DNA of 64,000 nt from an uncultured Cellulophaga sp. (GTDB lineage: Bacteria; Bacteroidota; Bacteroidia; Flavobacteriales; Flavobacteriaceae): positions 62,001-126,000 of the forward strand of contig CANMEI010000002.1 of NCBI GenBank assembly GCA_947496695.1, in the 5' to 3' direction. The position numbers and the translations under genes are program-made. Below, one piece after another: positions 53,298-63,243 of the stretch. Each line of letters opens with the position of its first letter. Positions within the stretch are counted from its first letter, which is position 1. The notes under the pieces are model-generated. The model had not been told where the DNA came from and ran no database searches. It saw only the letters and a program-made list of their open reading frames with translations.

Positions 53298-53410
53298 ACT
53301 TAGGTTAAATTTCGATTATGTATGTAACTTAAAAAACACATTTATTCACTTTCTAAAACTTAGTTTTAAACAATTTATTGTGTTAATTGCATTATCCTTT
53401 TAAATTTTTA

Positions 53411-54568
53411 TTAATTAAAGCCTTTTTTATAAGCTTTAAACCACCGTTCAGGAATTATTTGATCACATGCATCTAAATAATCTTGTTCCGTGCAAGGTAA
53501 TAACGCTGCTAAATTTGATTTATTATGTGAATTTAAAATAGTTGGTACTTCTACCCACCATCTATTTGTTAGATTACTTTTATAGTAGATTAAATCATCT
53601 GCATCAGTAGGAACTATATACTTCATAAAGTCTTCTGTTTTCACATAAGGCGACTCTTTTACTCTATAATTATACCCCTCTATAAAATACCATATAATTT
53701 GAGCAATTATTTGATAAGACTGAGGCGTATTATCAGCCTCATATACCCCAAAAACATTCACTTTATCACTAATACCTGCATATCTAGCTATGGCACAAAT
53801 TTCTTTTCCTGTAAATCCATTAGGAGAAAAATTAGCCGACATTGATATTTCACTTGCTTTTATTGATCTTAAATCAATACTAATAATATTCGCATCTCTT
53901 AAAACTGGTTCTGCTAATGAGATATCTGATGAAATTTCACCTAACCTATAACTATCAAAAAACAAACGCTCCATTAAGTCTAACTCTTCTTGTGCACAAA
54001 AATAGCTTTGATACCCTATATTTGAAAAGTTAAAAAGATTATTAGGTTGATCTGTTATAATTCTACTCATATATGAGTGAGAAGAAATAAGCTCATCATT
54101 ATCTCCAAAATCAAACCTACTATCTACAGATACTAAATTGACCATATTTCTAAGATCATCAAAGGCTCTGTATGTTGGGTAAGTAATATCTTGTGTAGCA
54201 CCAATAACAATAGCAATAACATCTTTTTCCAAAAGGTCTGCTACCACTTTCTTTACCACAAAATATGTATCTTGAACAGATGCCCCTTCTTCTACATCTC
54301 CTAAATCTATAATAGAACTATTCCAATTTCCTGACATTAGTTTATATAACTGAAGACGAATATCAAAAAGATTTAATTTTTCTGTTTTTTTCTCAAAAGC
54401 ATTTCTTGATTCATTTACACCAATAATTGCAAAAGATGCATTTGTCAAGACTGGCAAACCTTCTTTTGATGTGTGTTTATGTATTTTATTTCCTAATGCC
54501 TGAGTAGGTAACAACTCACAATGCGCTAACAACTTATCATTAACTGGAACTAAAAAATCGAATGCCAT
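53411..54568 (-). CDS. Arginase-fold (formimidoylglutamase-like) protein with degenerate metal site
   Basis: 385 residues with ureohydrolase-fold order. The manganese ligands are largely lost: the GGxH motif reads IGATQD (Gln126 instead of His), DAHxD reads DSRFD (149-153, His replaced by Arg151), and SxDxDxxDP reads SIDLRSIKAS (second Asp replaced by Arg234). A working binuclear metal site is unlikely, so the usual label formimidoylglutamase is doubtful. It is conserved between topA and gldK in flavobacteria as I recall, and could serve the secretion machinery. It is separated from topA by a terminator. Confidence 0.85.
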   Translation of the reverse strand: MAFDFLVPVNDKLLAHCELLPTQALGNKIHKHTSKEGLPVLTNASFAIIGVNESRNAFEKKTEKLNLFDIRLQLYKLMSGNWNSSIIDLGDVEEGASVQDTYFVVKKVVADLLEKDVIAIVIGATQDITYPTYRAFDDLRNMVNLVSVDSRFDFGDNDELISSHSYMSRIITDQPNNLFNFSNIGYQSYFCAQEELDLMERLFFDSYRLGEISSDISLAEPVLRDANIISIDLRSIKASEISMSANFSPNGFTGKEICAIARYAGISDKVNVFGVYEADNTPQSYQIIAQIIWYFIEGYNYRVKESPYVKTEDFMKYIVPTDADDLIYYKSNLTNRWWVEVPTILNSHNKSNLAALLPCTEQDYLDACDQIIPERWFKAYKKGFN

Positions 54569-54597
54569 TAAGATTATTTATATTTAAAGGTTATTAA

Positions 54598-54634
54598 AAA
54601 AAGTACATGATTTTGAGAGAACCATGTACTTTAA
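54598..54634 (-). terminator. Terminator after topA
   Basis: AAGTACATG / CATGTACTT stem (54601-54609, 54623-54631) followed on the minus strand by T's. Confidence 0.8.
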
Positions 54635-54636
54635 AA

Positions 54637-57153
54637 TTATTTCTTTTTTGTTGCTGTTTTAGCTTTTGCTTTGGGCTTAGCTTTTGCTTTTGCTTTTTTC
54701 TTTGGCGTTTTTTTCTCTATCATATCTTGTGCCTGAGCTAAGGTAATTTTAGTAGCATCAACATCTTTAGATAATTCTACTTTTATTTTACCTTTTATAA
54801 CGTTGTGCCTTCCCCAACGAGCTTTCTCTACCCTAATGCCTTCTTCCTTCCAGTCATGAATAACCTTATCAATCTCTTTTTGTTTTTTAACCTCTATAAG
54901 TTCAACAATATTATCATAAGTAAGGTTATCAAAATCGTACTTTTTATTTACATTGATAAATATTCCGTTCCACTTAATAAACGGACCAAAACGACCAACA
55001 CCTTTAGTCACCTCATGGTCTTCGTAAGTTGCAATAGGCGCATCGGCTTTTTGTTTTGCTACAATAAGCTCTATTGCTCTATCTAAATCTACATCAAAAG
55101 CACTTTCTCCTTTTTCAAGAGATATAAATTTATCTCCAAATTTTACATAAGGTCCAAAACGACCAACATTAGCTAGAACTTCTTCACCTTCATAATTCCC
55201 TAAATTTCTAGGCAAAGTAAAAAGTTCCATCGCCTCTTCAAAAGTAATTGTGTTTAAAGATTGTGTAGGTAATAAGCTTGCGAAAGTTGGCTTTTCTTCT
55301 TCTTCAGAAGTACCAATTTGAACCATAGGTCCAAACCTACCCAAACGAACTAATACTTGTCTTCCAGTTTTAGGGTCTTTACCTAAAATACGTTCTCCAC
55401 TAGCACGGTCAGCATTTTCTTCTACGTCTTTTACTTTTGGATGAAAATCTTTATAGAAAGATTTCATCACTTTTTGCCAATCTTCTTTACCTTCAGCAAT
55501 ATCATCAAAATCCTCTTCTACTTTTGCTGTAAAGTTATATTCCATAATACCAGAAAAGTGGCTTACTAAAAAGTCTGTCACAATCATTCCAATATCTGTT
55601 GGCACTAATTTTCCTTTTTCTGAATTTACTGTTTCTGTCAAATCATTTTCTTTAACAGCATCATTTTCAAGAATCAATTGAACATATTTACGTTCAACAC
55701 CTTCTACTGTTCCTTTTTCTACATAACCTCTATTCTGAACTGTAGAAATTGTTGGTGCATATGTAGATGGTCTACCAATACCAAGTTCTTCTAATTTTTT
55801 AACTAAAGAAGCTTCCGTAAATCTGTATGGAGGTCTAGAAAAGCGCTCTGTAGCAGTAATGTAATTATTATCTAATGCCTCTCCCGTTTTCATCGCAGGA
55901 AGCATTCCTTCTTGTTCTTCAGCAATATCCTCATCATCAAGACCTTCCATATAAACTTTAAGGAAACCATCAAATTTAATAACCTCACCGTTTGCAGAAA
56001 ATTCTTCATTATGACCTGTACAACTAATTTTCACATTAGTACGTTCTAACTGCGCATCGCTCATTTGAGATGCTAGAGTACGTTTCCAAATAAGTTCATA
56101 CAATTTAGTTTGGTCACGCTCTAAAGAAACAGAATGAAGCTTCATATCTGTTGGACGAATTGCTTCGTGAGCTTCTTGCGCTCCTTTAGATTTTCCTTTA
56201 TAATTACGCGTATTACTATATTCTTTACCGTAATGCTCTTCAATGGCTTCTTTTGCCGCATCTAGTGCTTCTTTTGACAAGTTCACACTATCTGTTCTCA
56301 TATAGGTAATTAAACCAGCTTCATACAAACGCTGTGCAACTTGCATAGTTCTCCCTACTGAAAAGTATAATTTACGAGATGCTTCTTGCTGTAAAGTAGA
56401 AGTTGTAAATGGTGCTGCTGGTGATTTTTTTGCAGGTTTTTTATCTAAACTAGCAACTTCAAACTTTGCTTTTAAATTCTTTTTTAAGAATTCATTTGCA
56501 AGTTCTTTTGTTTTAAAAGTCTTATTCAATTTTGCTGAAAAAACACTTCCTTCAGTTGTTTTAAACTGCGCTGTTATTTTAAATAATGCCTCTGCGGTAA
56601 AAGCCTCAATATCTCTTTCTCTCTCAACTATTAAACGTACAGCAACTGACTGTACTCTACCGGCAGAAAGCCCTGGTTTAATTTTTTTCCAAAGTACTGG
56701 CGATAATTCATAACCTACTAACCTATCTAATACTCTTCTTGCTTGCTGTGCATTTACAAGATCGTAATTTATCTCTCTTGGGTTTTCAATGGCTTTTTGT
56801 ATTGCAGATTTTGTAATACTATTAAAAACTATACGTTTTGTCTTTGCTTTTTCTAAACCAAGTTCTTGCTCTAAGTGCCAAGATATCGCTTCTCCCTCAC
56901 GATCCTCATCACTTGCTAGCCATATCATTTCGGCTTTCTTAGCTAAATCTTTTAATTTTTTTACTAAAGCTGCTTTATCTTGACTTACTATATATTTTGC
57001 TTCAAAATCATTCTCAACATCTACACCCAATTCTTTTGAAGGTAAATCTGCTATATGACCAAAACTGGACTCCACCTTAAAATCTTTACCTAAAAATTTC
57101 TCAATAGTTTTTGCTTTTGCCGGTGACTCTACGATTACTAAATTCTTTGCCAT
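54637..57153 (-). CDS. topA: DNA topoisomerase I
   Basis: 838 residues. TOPRIM domain opens LVIVESPAKAKTIEKFLG and has DEDREGEAISWHLE; the active-site Tyr is in GLITYMRTDSVNLS. The zinc-finger Cys motifs of the E. coli enzyme are absent. Instead, three or four Topo_C repeats (GRFGPMVQIG, VGRFGPYVKFGDKF, VGRFGPFIKWNG) precede a Lys/Ala-rich tail. It relaxes negative supercoils. The ATG at 57153 is followed immediately by the TOPRIM strand, confirming the start. Confidence 0.97.
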   Translation of the reverse strand: MAKNLVIVESPAKAKTIEKFLGKDFKVESSFGHIADLPSKELGVDVENDFEAKYIVSQDKAALVKKLKDLAKKAEMIWLASDEDREGEAISWHLEQELGLEKAKTKRIVFNSITKSAIQKAIENPREINYDLVNAQQARRVLDRLVGYELSPVLWKKIKPGLSAGRVQSVAVRLIVERERDIEAFTAEALFKITAQFKTTEGSVFSAKLNKTFKTKELANEFLKKNLKAKFEVASLDKKPAKKSPAAPFTTSTLQQEASRKLYFSVGRTMQVAQRLYEAGLITYMRTDSVNLSKEALDAAKEAIEEHYGKEYSNTRNYKGKSKGAQEAHEAIRPTDMKLHSVSLERDQTKLYELIWKRTLASQMSDAQLERTNVKISCTGHNEEFSANGEVIKFDGFLKVYMEGLDDEDIAEEQEGMLPAMKTGEALDNNYITATERFSRPPYRFTEASLVKKLEELGIGRPSTYAPTISTVQNRGYVEKGTVEGVERKYVQLILENDAVKENDLTETVNSEKGKLVPTDIGMIVTDFLVSHFSGIMEYNFTAKVEEDFDDIAEGKEDWQKVMKSFYKDFHPKVKDVEENADRASGERILGKDPKTGRQVLVRLGRFGPMVQIGTSEEEEKPTFASLLPTQSLNTITFEEAMELFTLPRNLGNYEGEEVLANVGRFGPYVKFGDKFISLEKGESAFDVDLDRAIELIVAKQKADAPIATYEDHEVTKGVGRFGPFIKWNGIFINVNKKYDFDNLTYDNIVELIEVKKQKEIDKVIHDWKEEGIRVEKARWGRHNVIKGKIKVELSKDVDATKITLAQAQDMIEKKTPKKKAKAKAKPKAKAKTATKKK

Positions 57154-57172
57154 TAACTAGTTTTTGGTATTA

Positions 57173-57180
57173 CAAAAGTA
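57173..57180 (-). promoter_or_regulatory. Minus-7 element TACTTTTG upstream of topA
   Basis: TAnnTTTG on the minus strand, 20 bp before the start codon; no convincing minus-33 TTG. Confidence 0.35.
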
Positions 57181-57352
57181 TATCAATTTTTTTATTTTAC
57201 ACCTTAACATTATTATATAGACTATAAAAACTAATAAAAAGCTCACGAGAAAGTCAATATATCTTTAGAAAACGAATACAAAATAAATACTCTGTAAACA
57301 TCAACATTTTATTCAAATCTATGTATAACCACACCCCATACAAACTCAAAAA

Positions 57353-58033
57353 TTAGACTAATGAGTTCATTATATAAACCATAGTAACAATCAAACTTTT
57401 ATCATCATATACAACTTCCAATATTTTATTTTCAGAAATAGGGTTTAAATTAAAAGGTTCTTTTATTAACTCTACACCACTCTTTTTCTTCAACCGAATA
57501 CCTTGTCCTGTTACAATGTCAATATTTGGTGTAAATATTCCAATAGGAATATGTTCTGTAATAATTAAATATTTATACTTTTCTAATTTCTTTACAAGCT
57601 GTTTAATTTCATTATTTGACAAATGTTGCAGTACTTGACGTACAATTGCGCAATCTGCATTTGGCAATTCATCTTTACAAATATCAAGACACTCAAAACT
57701 TAAATTATTCCTTTTAAATTTTTCTTTATTTCTTTCTATTAAATTGTCAACTACATCAACACCAATATAATCACTTGTGTAATTTAACAATTGTATACCT
57801 ATATTAAAATCACCACAACCTAAATCACAAACAGACAAAGGTTTTTCAAATGATTTTAAAAAACTAGAAACCATTTGAATATATGGTGCTACTATTTTTT
57901 GATCATGTGAACCAGTACCTGAATAAAAGTCATTTTCTTTACCACCCCACATATTATTTTCATAAATCTGATGCATCACAGCTTTTGTCGACCATCGTTT
58001 TTTATCTTTTTTACCTACCATAAATTTATTCAT
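57353..58033 (-). CDS. Class I SAM-dependent methyltransferase
   Basis: 226 residues (starting MNKFMVGKK or at the second Met). SAM-binding motif I VCDLGCGDFNIGIQLL (about 68-83), motif II ending DYIGVDVVDNLIERN, and post-motif NADCAIVRQVLQHLSNNEI. The end VTMVYIMNS is a typical last strand. The substrate (protein, lipid or small molecule) is not evident. The gene is divergent from miaB. Confidence 0.85.
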   Translation of the reverse strand: MNKFMVGKKDKKRWSTKAVMHQIYENNMWGGKENDFYSGTGSHDQKIVAPYIQMVSSFLKSFEKPLSVCDLGCGDFNIGIQLLNYTSDYIGVDVVDNLIERNKEKFKRNNLSFECLDICKDELPNADCAIVRQVLQHLSNNEIKQLVKKLEKYKYLIITEHIPIGIFTPNIDIVTGQGIRLKKKSGVELIKEPFNLNPISENKILEVVYDDKSLIVTMVYIMNSLV

Positions 58034-58105
58034 CTAAAAATCATACACTAAAGCGCTATTTTAAAATTTAAAGCACACAAATTTCACTAATTTTTAACTG
58101 CCAAT

Positions 58106-58137
58106 TTGACAGCGTGAAGCTAAAAATACTATCTTTG
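58106..58137 (+). promoter_or_regulatory. Promoter of miaB (TTG-N21-TATCTTTG)
   Basis: Minus-33 TTG (58106-58108) and minus-7 TATCTTTG (58130-58137), 21 bp apart, match the Bacteroidota sigma-A consensus. Transcription would start near 58143, so the in-frame start at 58114 cannot be used and ATG 58171 is the real one. Confidence 0.65.
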
Positions 58138-58170
58138 CAAGCAAATTGCCAATTCAGTTTCGAATTATAT

Positions 58171-59619
58171 ATGGAAGAAAAGATTATAAATGAAGATATA
58201 CAAGGACAAAGTCTTGTTATTGAAAAAACAATAGGTAACCACCGTAAACTTTATATAGAAAGTTACGGCTGTGCTATGAATTTTTCAGATAGCGAAATTG
58301 TAGCTTCCATTCTTTCAAAAGAAGGATTTAATACCACAAAAAAATTAGAAGAAGCAGATTTAGTTTTAGTAAATACTTGTTCTATTCGTGAAAAAGCAGA
58401 ATTAACCGTTCGTAAAAGATTAGAAAAATACAATGCTGTAAAAAAAGAGCGCCCTCATATGAAAGTTGGTGTTCTTGGTTGTATGGCTGAACGCTTAAAA
58501 AGTAAGTTTTTAGAAGAAGAAAAAATCGTAGATATGGTTGTAGGCCCAGATGCTTACAAAGATTTACCTAATCTTATCAAAGAAATTGACGAAGGCCGTG
58601 ATGCTGTAAATGTTATATTATCAAAAGAAGAAACTTATGGCGATATTTCTCCGGTCCGTTTAAACACCAACGGAGTAAGCGCTTTAGTTTCTATAACTAG
58701 AGGTTGTGATAACATGTGTACTTTTTGCGTTGTACCTTTTACAAGAGGTAGAGAACGCAGTAGAGAACCTAAATCTATTTTGCAAGAAATTGAAGATCTA
58801 TCTAAAAAAGGATTTAAAGAAATCACCTTATTAGGCCAAAACGTAGACAGTTACTTATGGTATGGAGGCGGACTTAAAAAAGAGTTTGTAAATGCTACCG
58901 AAATGCAAAAGGCGACTGCAACTAACTTTTCTAGTTTATTAGAAATGGTTGCTAAGGCTTTTCCTAAAATGAGAATTCGTTTTTCCACTTCAAACCCTCA
59001 AGATATGACTCTTGATGTTATTGAAACAGTGGCAAAATATCAAAATATTTGTAAGCATATACACTTACCTGTACAAAGTGGAAGTAATCGCATTCTAAAA
59101 GAAATGAATAGACTACACACTATTGAAGAGTATTTTGAATTGATTGATAATATCAGACGCATATTACCCGACTGTGCTATTTCTCAAGATATGATTTCTG
59201 GCTTCCCAACTGAAACAGAAGAAGACCACAAAGCGACCCTTTTTGCTTTAGAAAAAATACAATACGATTTCGGATACATGTATTCTTATTCTGAGCGACC
59301 AGGAACCATGGCTGCAAGAAAACTAGAAGACGATGTACCCGAAGCAACTAAAAAAAGAAGACTTGCTGAAATTATTGCCGTGCAACGTGAAGCAGGTCAT
59401 TTTAGGACCAAACAACATGTTGGCAAAATAGAAGAAGTTTTAATTGAAGGAACATCAAAAAAATCAGAAAATGATTGGATGGGCAGAAACCCATACAATG
59501 CTGTTGTTATTTTCCCAAAAGGGAATTACAAAGTAGGAGATTTTGTAAATGTAAAAATTACTGATTGTACCTCTGCTACACTATTAGGTGAAGCTATAGC
59601 ACTTTCAGAAAACAATTAA
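58171..59619 (+). CDS. miaB: tRNA-2-methylthio-N6-dimethylallyladenosine synthase
   Basis: 482 residues from ATG 58171. It adds the methylthio group to i6A37 of tRNAs. The N-terminal UPF0004 domain has three cluster Cys ([28 protein letters not shown]). The radical-SAM CxxxCxxC is [21 protein letters not shown]-terminal TRAM domain is present (about 415-480). First gene of a run to secG. Confidence 0.96.
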   Translation: MEEKIINEDIQGQSLVIEKTIGNHRKLYIESYGCAMNFSDSEIVASILSKEGFNTTKKLEEADLVLVNTCSIREKAELTVRKRLEKYNAVKKERPHMKVGVLGCMAERLKSKFLEEEKIVDMVVGPDAYKDLPNLIKEIDEGRDAVNVILSKEETYGDISPVRLNTNGVSALVSITRGCDNMCTFCVVPFTRGRERSREPKSILQEIEDLSKKGFKEITLLGQNVDSYLWYGGGLKKEFVNATEMQKATATNFSSLLEMVAKAFPKMRIRFSTSNPQDMTLDVIETVAKYQNICKHIHLPVQSGSNRILKEMNRLHTIEEYFELIDNIRRILPDCAISQDMISGFPTETEEDHKATLFALEKIQYDFGYMYSYSERPGTMAARKLEDDVPEATKKRRLAEIIAVQREAGHFRTKQHVGKIEEVLIEGTSKKSENDWMGRNPYNAVVIFPKGNYKVGDFVNVKITDCTSATLLGEAIALSENN

Positions 59620-59623
59620 AAAG

Positions 59624-60898
59624 ATGGAATCTGTACAAGCTATAAAACAACGATTTGAAATTATAGGTAACGATTTACAATTAAATCGGGCTATTGAAAA
59701 ATCTATTCAAGTTGCTCCAACTGATATTTCCGTATTAATTACAGGGGAAAGTGGTGTTGGTAAAGAAGCAATGCCTAAAATAATACACTCATTATCTCAC
59801 AGAAAACACGCTAAATACATAGCGGTAAACTGTGGTGCTATCCCTGAAGGAACTATTGACAGTGAACTTTTCGGACACGAAAAAGGTGCCTTTACAGGCG
59901 CAACATCAACAAGAAATGGTTATTTTGAAGTTGCCGATGGTGGCACTATTTTTTTAGATGAAGTTGGCGAATTACCCCTTACAACTCAAGTTCGATTACT
60001 TCGTGTACTTGAAAATGGTGAGTTTTTAAAAGTAGGATCATCTCAAGTACAAAAAACTAATGTTCGTATCGTAGCTGCTACAAACGTAAATATGTTTGAA
60101 GCAATTAAAAAAGAAAAATTTAGAGAAGATTTATATTATAGATTAAGCACTGTAGAAATTAATTTACCACCTCTTAGAGATCGTAAAGACGACATCCACT
60201 TGTTATTTAGAAAATTTGCTTCTGATTTTGGTCAGAAATATAAAATGCCAACTATTCGTTTAGAAGATGAGGCAGTTAGTTTACTTTTAAAATATAGATG
60301 GCCTGGTAACATTCGTCAATTACGAAATATTGCAGAACAGGTATCTGTTTTAGAAGAAAAAAGAAACATCACTCCTGAAACATTAAATAGCTATTTACCA
60401 AACAACAGTGATTCAAATTTACCTGCAATAGTTGGTAAACAGAAAAAAGAGAGTGATTTTAGTAACGAAAGAGAAATACTTTACAAAGTTCTTTTTGACA
60501 TGAAAGGTGATTTAAATGACCTTAAGAAATTAACCATGGAATTGCTTAAAAACAATGACACTGATAAAGTTCAAGAAGAAAACGAGACTCTTATTCGTAA
60601 AATATATGGGAAAGATGATGACGAAGTTGACTACACACATAGCGAAGACGATATTAATGAAATTCTTCAACTCCCAGAATCTAAAAATGAAAATACCTAC
60701 ACAAAACCTGTAGTAGAAGACAAATACCATTTTGCAGAAGAAATAGAAGTTGAAGAAACCTTATCTTTACAAGAGAAAGAGATTGAGTTAATCACAAAAT
60801 CATTAGAACGAAACAAAGGTAAAAGAAAAGCAGCCGCTGCAGAACTAGGTATTTCTGAACGTACATTATACAGAAAAATAAAACAATACGATTTATAA
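59624..60898 (+). CDS. Sigma-54-interacting transcriptional activator without receiver domain
   Basis: 424 residues: AAA+ domain from about residue 10, Walker A GESGVGKE (41-48), the sigma-54-contacting loop GAFTGA (88-93), Walker B GTIFLDEVGELP, and RNIAEQ. An acidic linker follows (about 290-375). The C-terminal Fis-type HTH is KRKAAAAELGISERTLYRKIK. No sensor or receiver domain precedes the AAA+ core, so control may be by level or partner proteins. It starts 4 bp after miaB. Confidence 0.92.
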   Translation: MESVQAIKQRFEIIGNDLQLNRAIEKSIQVAPTDISVLITGESGVGKEAMPKIIHSLSHRKHAKYIAVNCGAIPEGTIDSELFGHEKGAFTGATSTRNGYFEVADGGTIFLDEVGELPLTTQVRLLRVLENGEFLKVGSSQVQKTNVRIVAATNVNMFEAIKKEKFREDLYYRLSTVEINLPPLRDRKDDIHLLFRKFASDFGQKYKMPTIRLEDEAVSLLLKYRWPGNIRQLRNIAEQVSVLEEKRNITPETLNSYLPNNSDSNLPAIVGKQKKESDFSNEREILYKVLFDMKGDLNDLKKLTMELLKNNDTDKVQEENETLIRKIYGKDDDEVDYTHSEDDINEILQLPESKNENTYTKPVVEDKYHFAEEIEVEETLSLQEKEIELITKSLERNKGKRKAAAAELGISERTLYRKIKQYDL

Positions 60899-60916
60899 AA
60901 TTTTAAAGAAACAAAA

Positions 60917-61435
60917 TTGAAAAAAATAATAACATATTCATTTATTTTATTAACCACTTTAAGTCTTAATAGTTGTGGTATATATAACTTTACGGGAGGC
61001 GATGTTGGTACTGCCAAAACATTTCAAGTAAATCTTTTTCAAAATTACGCAACACAAACCCCTGGCTCTACTTTTGAACCCGGTTTAGACAGAAGCTTTA
61101 CAAACGAATTACAAGATTACATTCAAAGCCTAACAACATTAAATTTAACATCAAATGATGGTGATTTGCTATATGAAGGTGAAATTACTGAATTTAGAAT
61201 CACACCTATGACAGCAACTTCCGATCAAACTGCTGCTCAAAATAGGTTAACGATGAGTGTTAATGTTCGTTTTTACAATAAAACAAAAGAGGATGTAGAT
61301 TTTGATCAAAAATTTTCATTCTATTATGATTATGGTGCTACAGAAAGTTATGCATCAATAAAGACAACTGCATTAGAAGAAATCATTGATAGAATATCAC
61401 AAGATATTTTTAACGCTTCATTAGCAGATTGGTAA
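60917..61435 (+). CDS. lptE: LPS-assembly lipoprotein LptE
   Basis: 172 residues. It begins at TTG 60917, immediately before the signal (KKIITYSFILL), which has a lipobox LSLNSC (Cys20). The conserved opening CGIYNFTGGDVG and following strand pattern agree with Bacteroidota LptE, the plug of the LptD translocon. Unusual start codon; no ATG is available. It lies 18 bp after the sigma-54 activator gene. Confidence 0.9.
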   Translation: MKKIITYSFILLTTLSLNSCGIYNFTGGDVGTAKTFQVNLFQNYATQTPGSTFEPGLDRSFTNELQDYIQSLTTLNLTSNDGDLLYEGEITEFRITPMTATSDQTAAQNRLTMSVNVRFYNKTKEDVDFDQKFSFYYDYGATESYASIKTTALEEIIDRISQDIFNASLADW

Positions 61436-61444
61436 TTTTAAATT

Positions 61445-62383
61445 ATGAATGTATCTGATTTTACATTTTTATTACAACACCCTGAAAAGGTAATATCACC
61501 TATTCAAACAAATCAACTTGATGATATTTTAGAGGAATTCCCATATTTTCAAGTTGCGAGAGCCCTACAATTAAAAGGCTTAAGAAACCTCAACAGTTTT
61601 AAATACAATAGTGCATTAAAAACAACCGCCGCCTACACTTCTGATAGAGATATCTTATTTGATTTTATCACCTCTAAAGAATTTTTACAAAATAGCATTG
61701 CTGATAGTATTTCTGGTAAGTCACTTCCTTTAAAAGAAAAAGAAATTGAATTTGAAACAATCATTTCTGATAAAGAAATTACACCTCTTATTGATGAAAA
61801 TGATACAGACAATGCATTACCTCAAAGCATAAAAGAAGCAGAACAAATATTAGATCCTTCTCTATTTTCATCAAAAGATCCGAAAATTGATGAAGAAATT
61901 GCACTTAAAAAAAAAGCGCAAAAAATAGATGAGGACAAAAATACTATAGGAAGTCCGCTACCGTTTACTAAAAAGGAAAAATATTCGTTTAAAGAATGGA
62001 TGGAACTAACTTCCAAAAAACCTATTAAACGAGAAAATGAAGAAAAAAATCTTCATAAAAAGGAAAAAGAAGAAACTTTAGAGCTTAAAAATGAGAATCA
62101 AGTCAAAAAGAAAAAATTTGATTTAATAGATCAATTTATTGAAAAGAATCCAAAAATTGTTCCCAAAGAAAAAACAGCACCTTTGGGAACTATTGAAAAA
62201 TCTAGAAAAATTGATAAAAATGAGCTAATGACTGTCACTTTAGCTAAAGTTTACCTAGAGCAAAAAAAGTACAAAAAAGCAATTCAAGCTTATAAAATTT
62301 TAAGTTTGAAATATCCAGAAAAAAGTAGTTTCTTTGCAAGCCAAATAAAACTAGTACAGAAAATACAAAAAGAAAATAAATGA
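61445..62383 (+). CDS. TPR-containing cytosolic protein of unknown function
   Basis: 312 residues. The N-terminal domain (FTFLLQHPEKVISPIQTNQL, YFQVARALQLKGLRNLNSFK) is characteristic of a flavobacterial family encoded between lptE and secG. The middle is charged and low in complexity, with many Lys and Glu (about 130-250). The C-terminus holds one TPR-like repeat (TVTLAKVYLEQKKYKKAIQA). Its stop overlaps the secG start by 4 bp (ATGA). No enzymatic motif. Confidence 0.82.
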   Translation: MNVSDFTFLLQHPEKVISPIQTNQLDDILEEFPYFQVARALQLKGLRNLNSFKYNSALKTTAAYTSDRDILFDFITSKEFLQNSIADSISGKSLPLKEKEIEFETIISDKEITPLIDENDTDNALPQSIKEAEQILDPSLFSSKDPKIDEEIALKKKAQKIDEDKNTIGSPLPFTKKEKYSFKEWMELTSKKPIKRENEEKNLHKKEKEETLELKNENQVKKKKFDLIDQFIEKNPKIVPKEKTAPLGTIEKSRKIDKNELMTVTLAKVYLEQKKYKKAIQAYKILSLKYPEKSSFFASQIKLVQKIQKENK

Positions 62384-62736
62384 ACACGTTTACAATATTC
62401 TTAGTCCTTATAATCATCGTAAGCTTATTATTAATGTTGGTTATTATGGTACAAAACCCAAAAGGAGGAGGATTATCATCTTCTTTCGGCGGTGGTGGAA
62501 CACAAGTAGCTGGTGGTGTTAAAAAAACAGGAGACTTTTTAGACAAAAGTACTTGGACTTTAGCAACATTACTAATCGTATTAATCTTATTATCGAACAT
62601 TTCTTTAAAAGATAACTACGCACAAACAGAATCTAAATTATTAGAAGGTGGAGATATCGAGAATACAATTCCTGATTCGTTACCTGAACCTATTGCTACT
62701 CCTGAAGCAGAAACCCCTGCTACAGATTCAGAGTAA
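62380..62736 (+). CDS. secG: Preprotein translocase subunit SecG
   Basis: 118 residues with two membrane helices (about 4-23 and 58-76) joined by the SecG loop MVQNPKGGGLSSSFGGGG. It then has an acidic Pro/Thr/Glu tail, common in Bacteroidota. Accessory subunit of the SecYEG channel. It ends the miaB-to-secG run, followed by a terminator. Confidence 0.95.
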   Translation: MNTFTIFLVLIIIVSLLLMLVIMVQNPKGGGLSSSFGGGGTQVAGGVKKTGDFLDKSTWTLATLLIVLILLSNISLKDNYAQTESKLLEGGDIENTIPDSLPEPIATPEAETPATDSE

Positions 62737-62760
62737 ATAATATATTTTACATTATTACAA

Positions 62761-62792
62761 AATGCCAGCTTATGACAAGCTGGCATTTTTTG
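62761..62792 (+). terminator. Terminator after secG
   Basis: AATGCCAGCTT-ATGAC-AAGCTGGCATT plus T's: 11-bp stem with a 5-base loop. Confidence 0.92.
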
Positions 62793-62808
62793 TTTTACAA
62801 ACTGTCAG

Positions 62809-62831
62809 GAAATTAGCAATGGCATAATTTC
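62809..62831. promoter_or_regulatory. Inverted repeat GAAATTA-N9-TAATTTC before groES
   Basis: Perfect 7-bp arms 9 bp apart, 50 bp before the groES start. The spacing is that of CIRCE heat-shock operators, but the arms differ from TTAGCACTC. It overlaps the most likely promoter region. Operator function is inferred. Confidence 0.4.
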
Positions 62832-62881
62832 TGTCTTACATATTAGAGAAATTAATAAATCAATTAAAATAAATTAATAAT

Positions 62882-63160
62882 ATGGCTAAAGTTAACATTA
62901 AACCATTGGCAGACAGAGTACTTATAGAGCCAATGGCAGCTGAAACACAAACTGCTTCAGGGTTATACATTCCTGACACAGCTAAAGAGAAACCTTCAAA
63001 AGGAAAAGTAGTTGCAGTTGGTCCTGGCACAAAAGATGAAAGTGTTACCGTAAAAGTTGGCGATACTGTTCTTTATGGAAAATATGCAGGTACTGAACTG
63101 AAATTAGAAGGTACTGACTATTTAATGATGCGCGAAAGTGATATTCTAGCAATTATATAA
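62882..63160 (+). CDS. groES: Co-chaperonin GroES
   Basis: 92 residues: [18 protein letters not shown] opening ([15 protein letters not shown]), the mobile loop [12 protein letters not shown], and [13 protein letters not shown]. It forms the heptameric lid of GroEL. It is followed after 104 bp by groEL. Confidence 0.97.
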   Translation: MAKVNIKPLADRVLIEPMAAETQTASGLYIPDTAKEKPSKGKVVAVGPGTKDESVTVKVGDTVLYGKYAGTELKLEGTDYLMMRESDILAII

Positions 63161-63243
63161 TTGCCTTTTTTTTGTGTAAGAACAAAAATTTCACAAATAT
63201 ATTTCAACTTTAATTTAAACAAATTTTCACATTGTGAGAATGA

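Noticed and set aside
62809..62831. Classical CIRCE operator
   Set aside because: Only the 9-bp spacing agrees; the arms lack GAGTGC/GCACTC.
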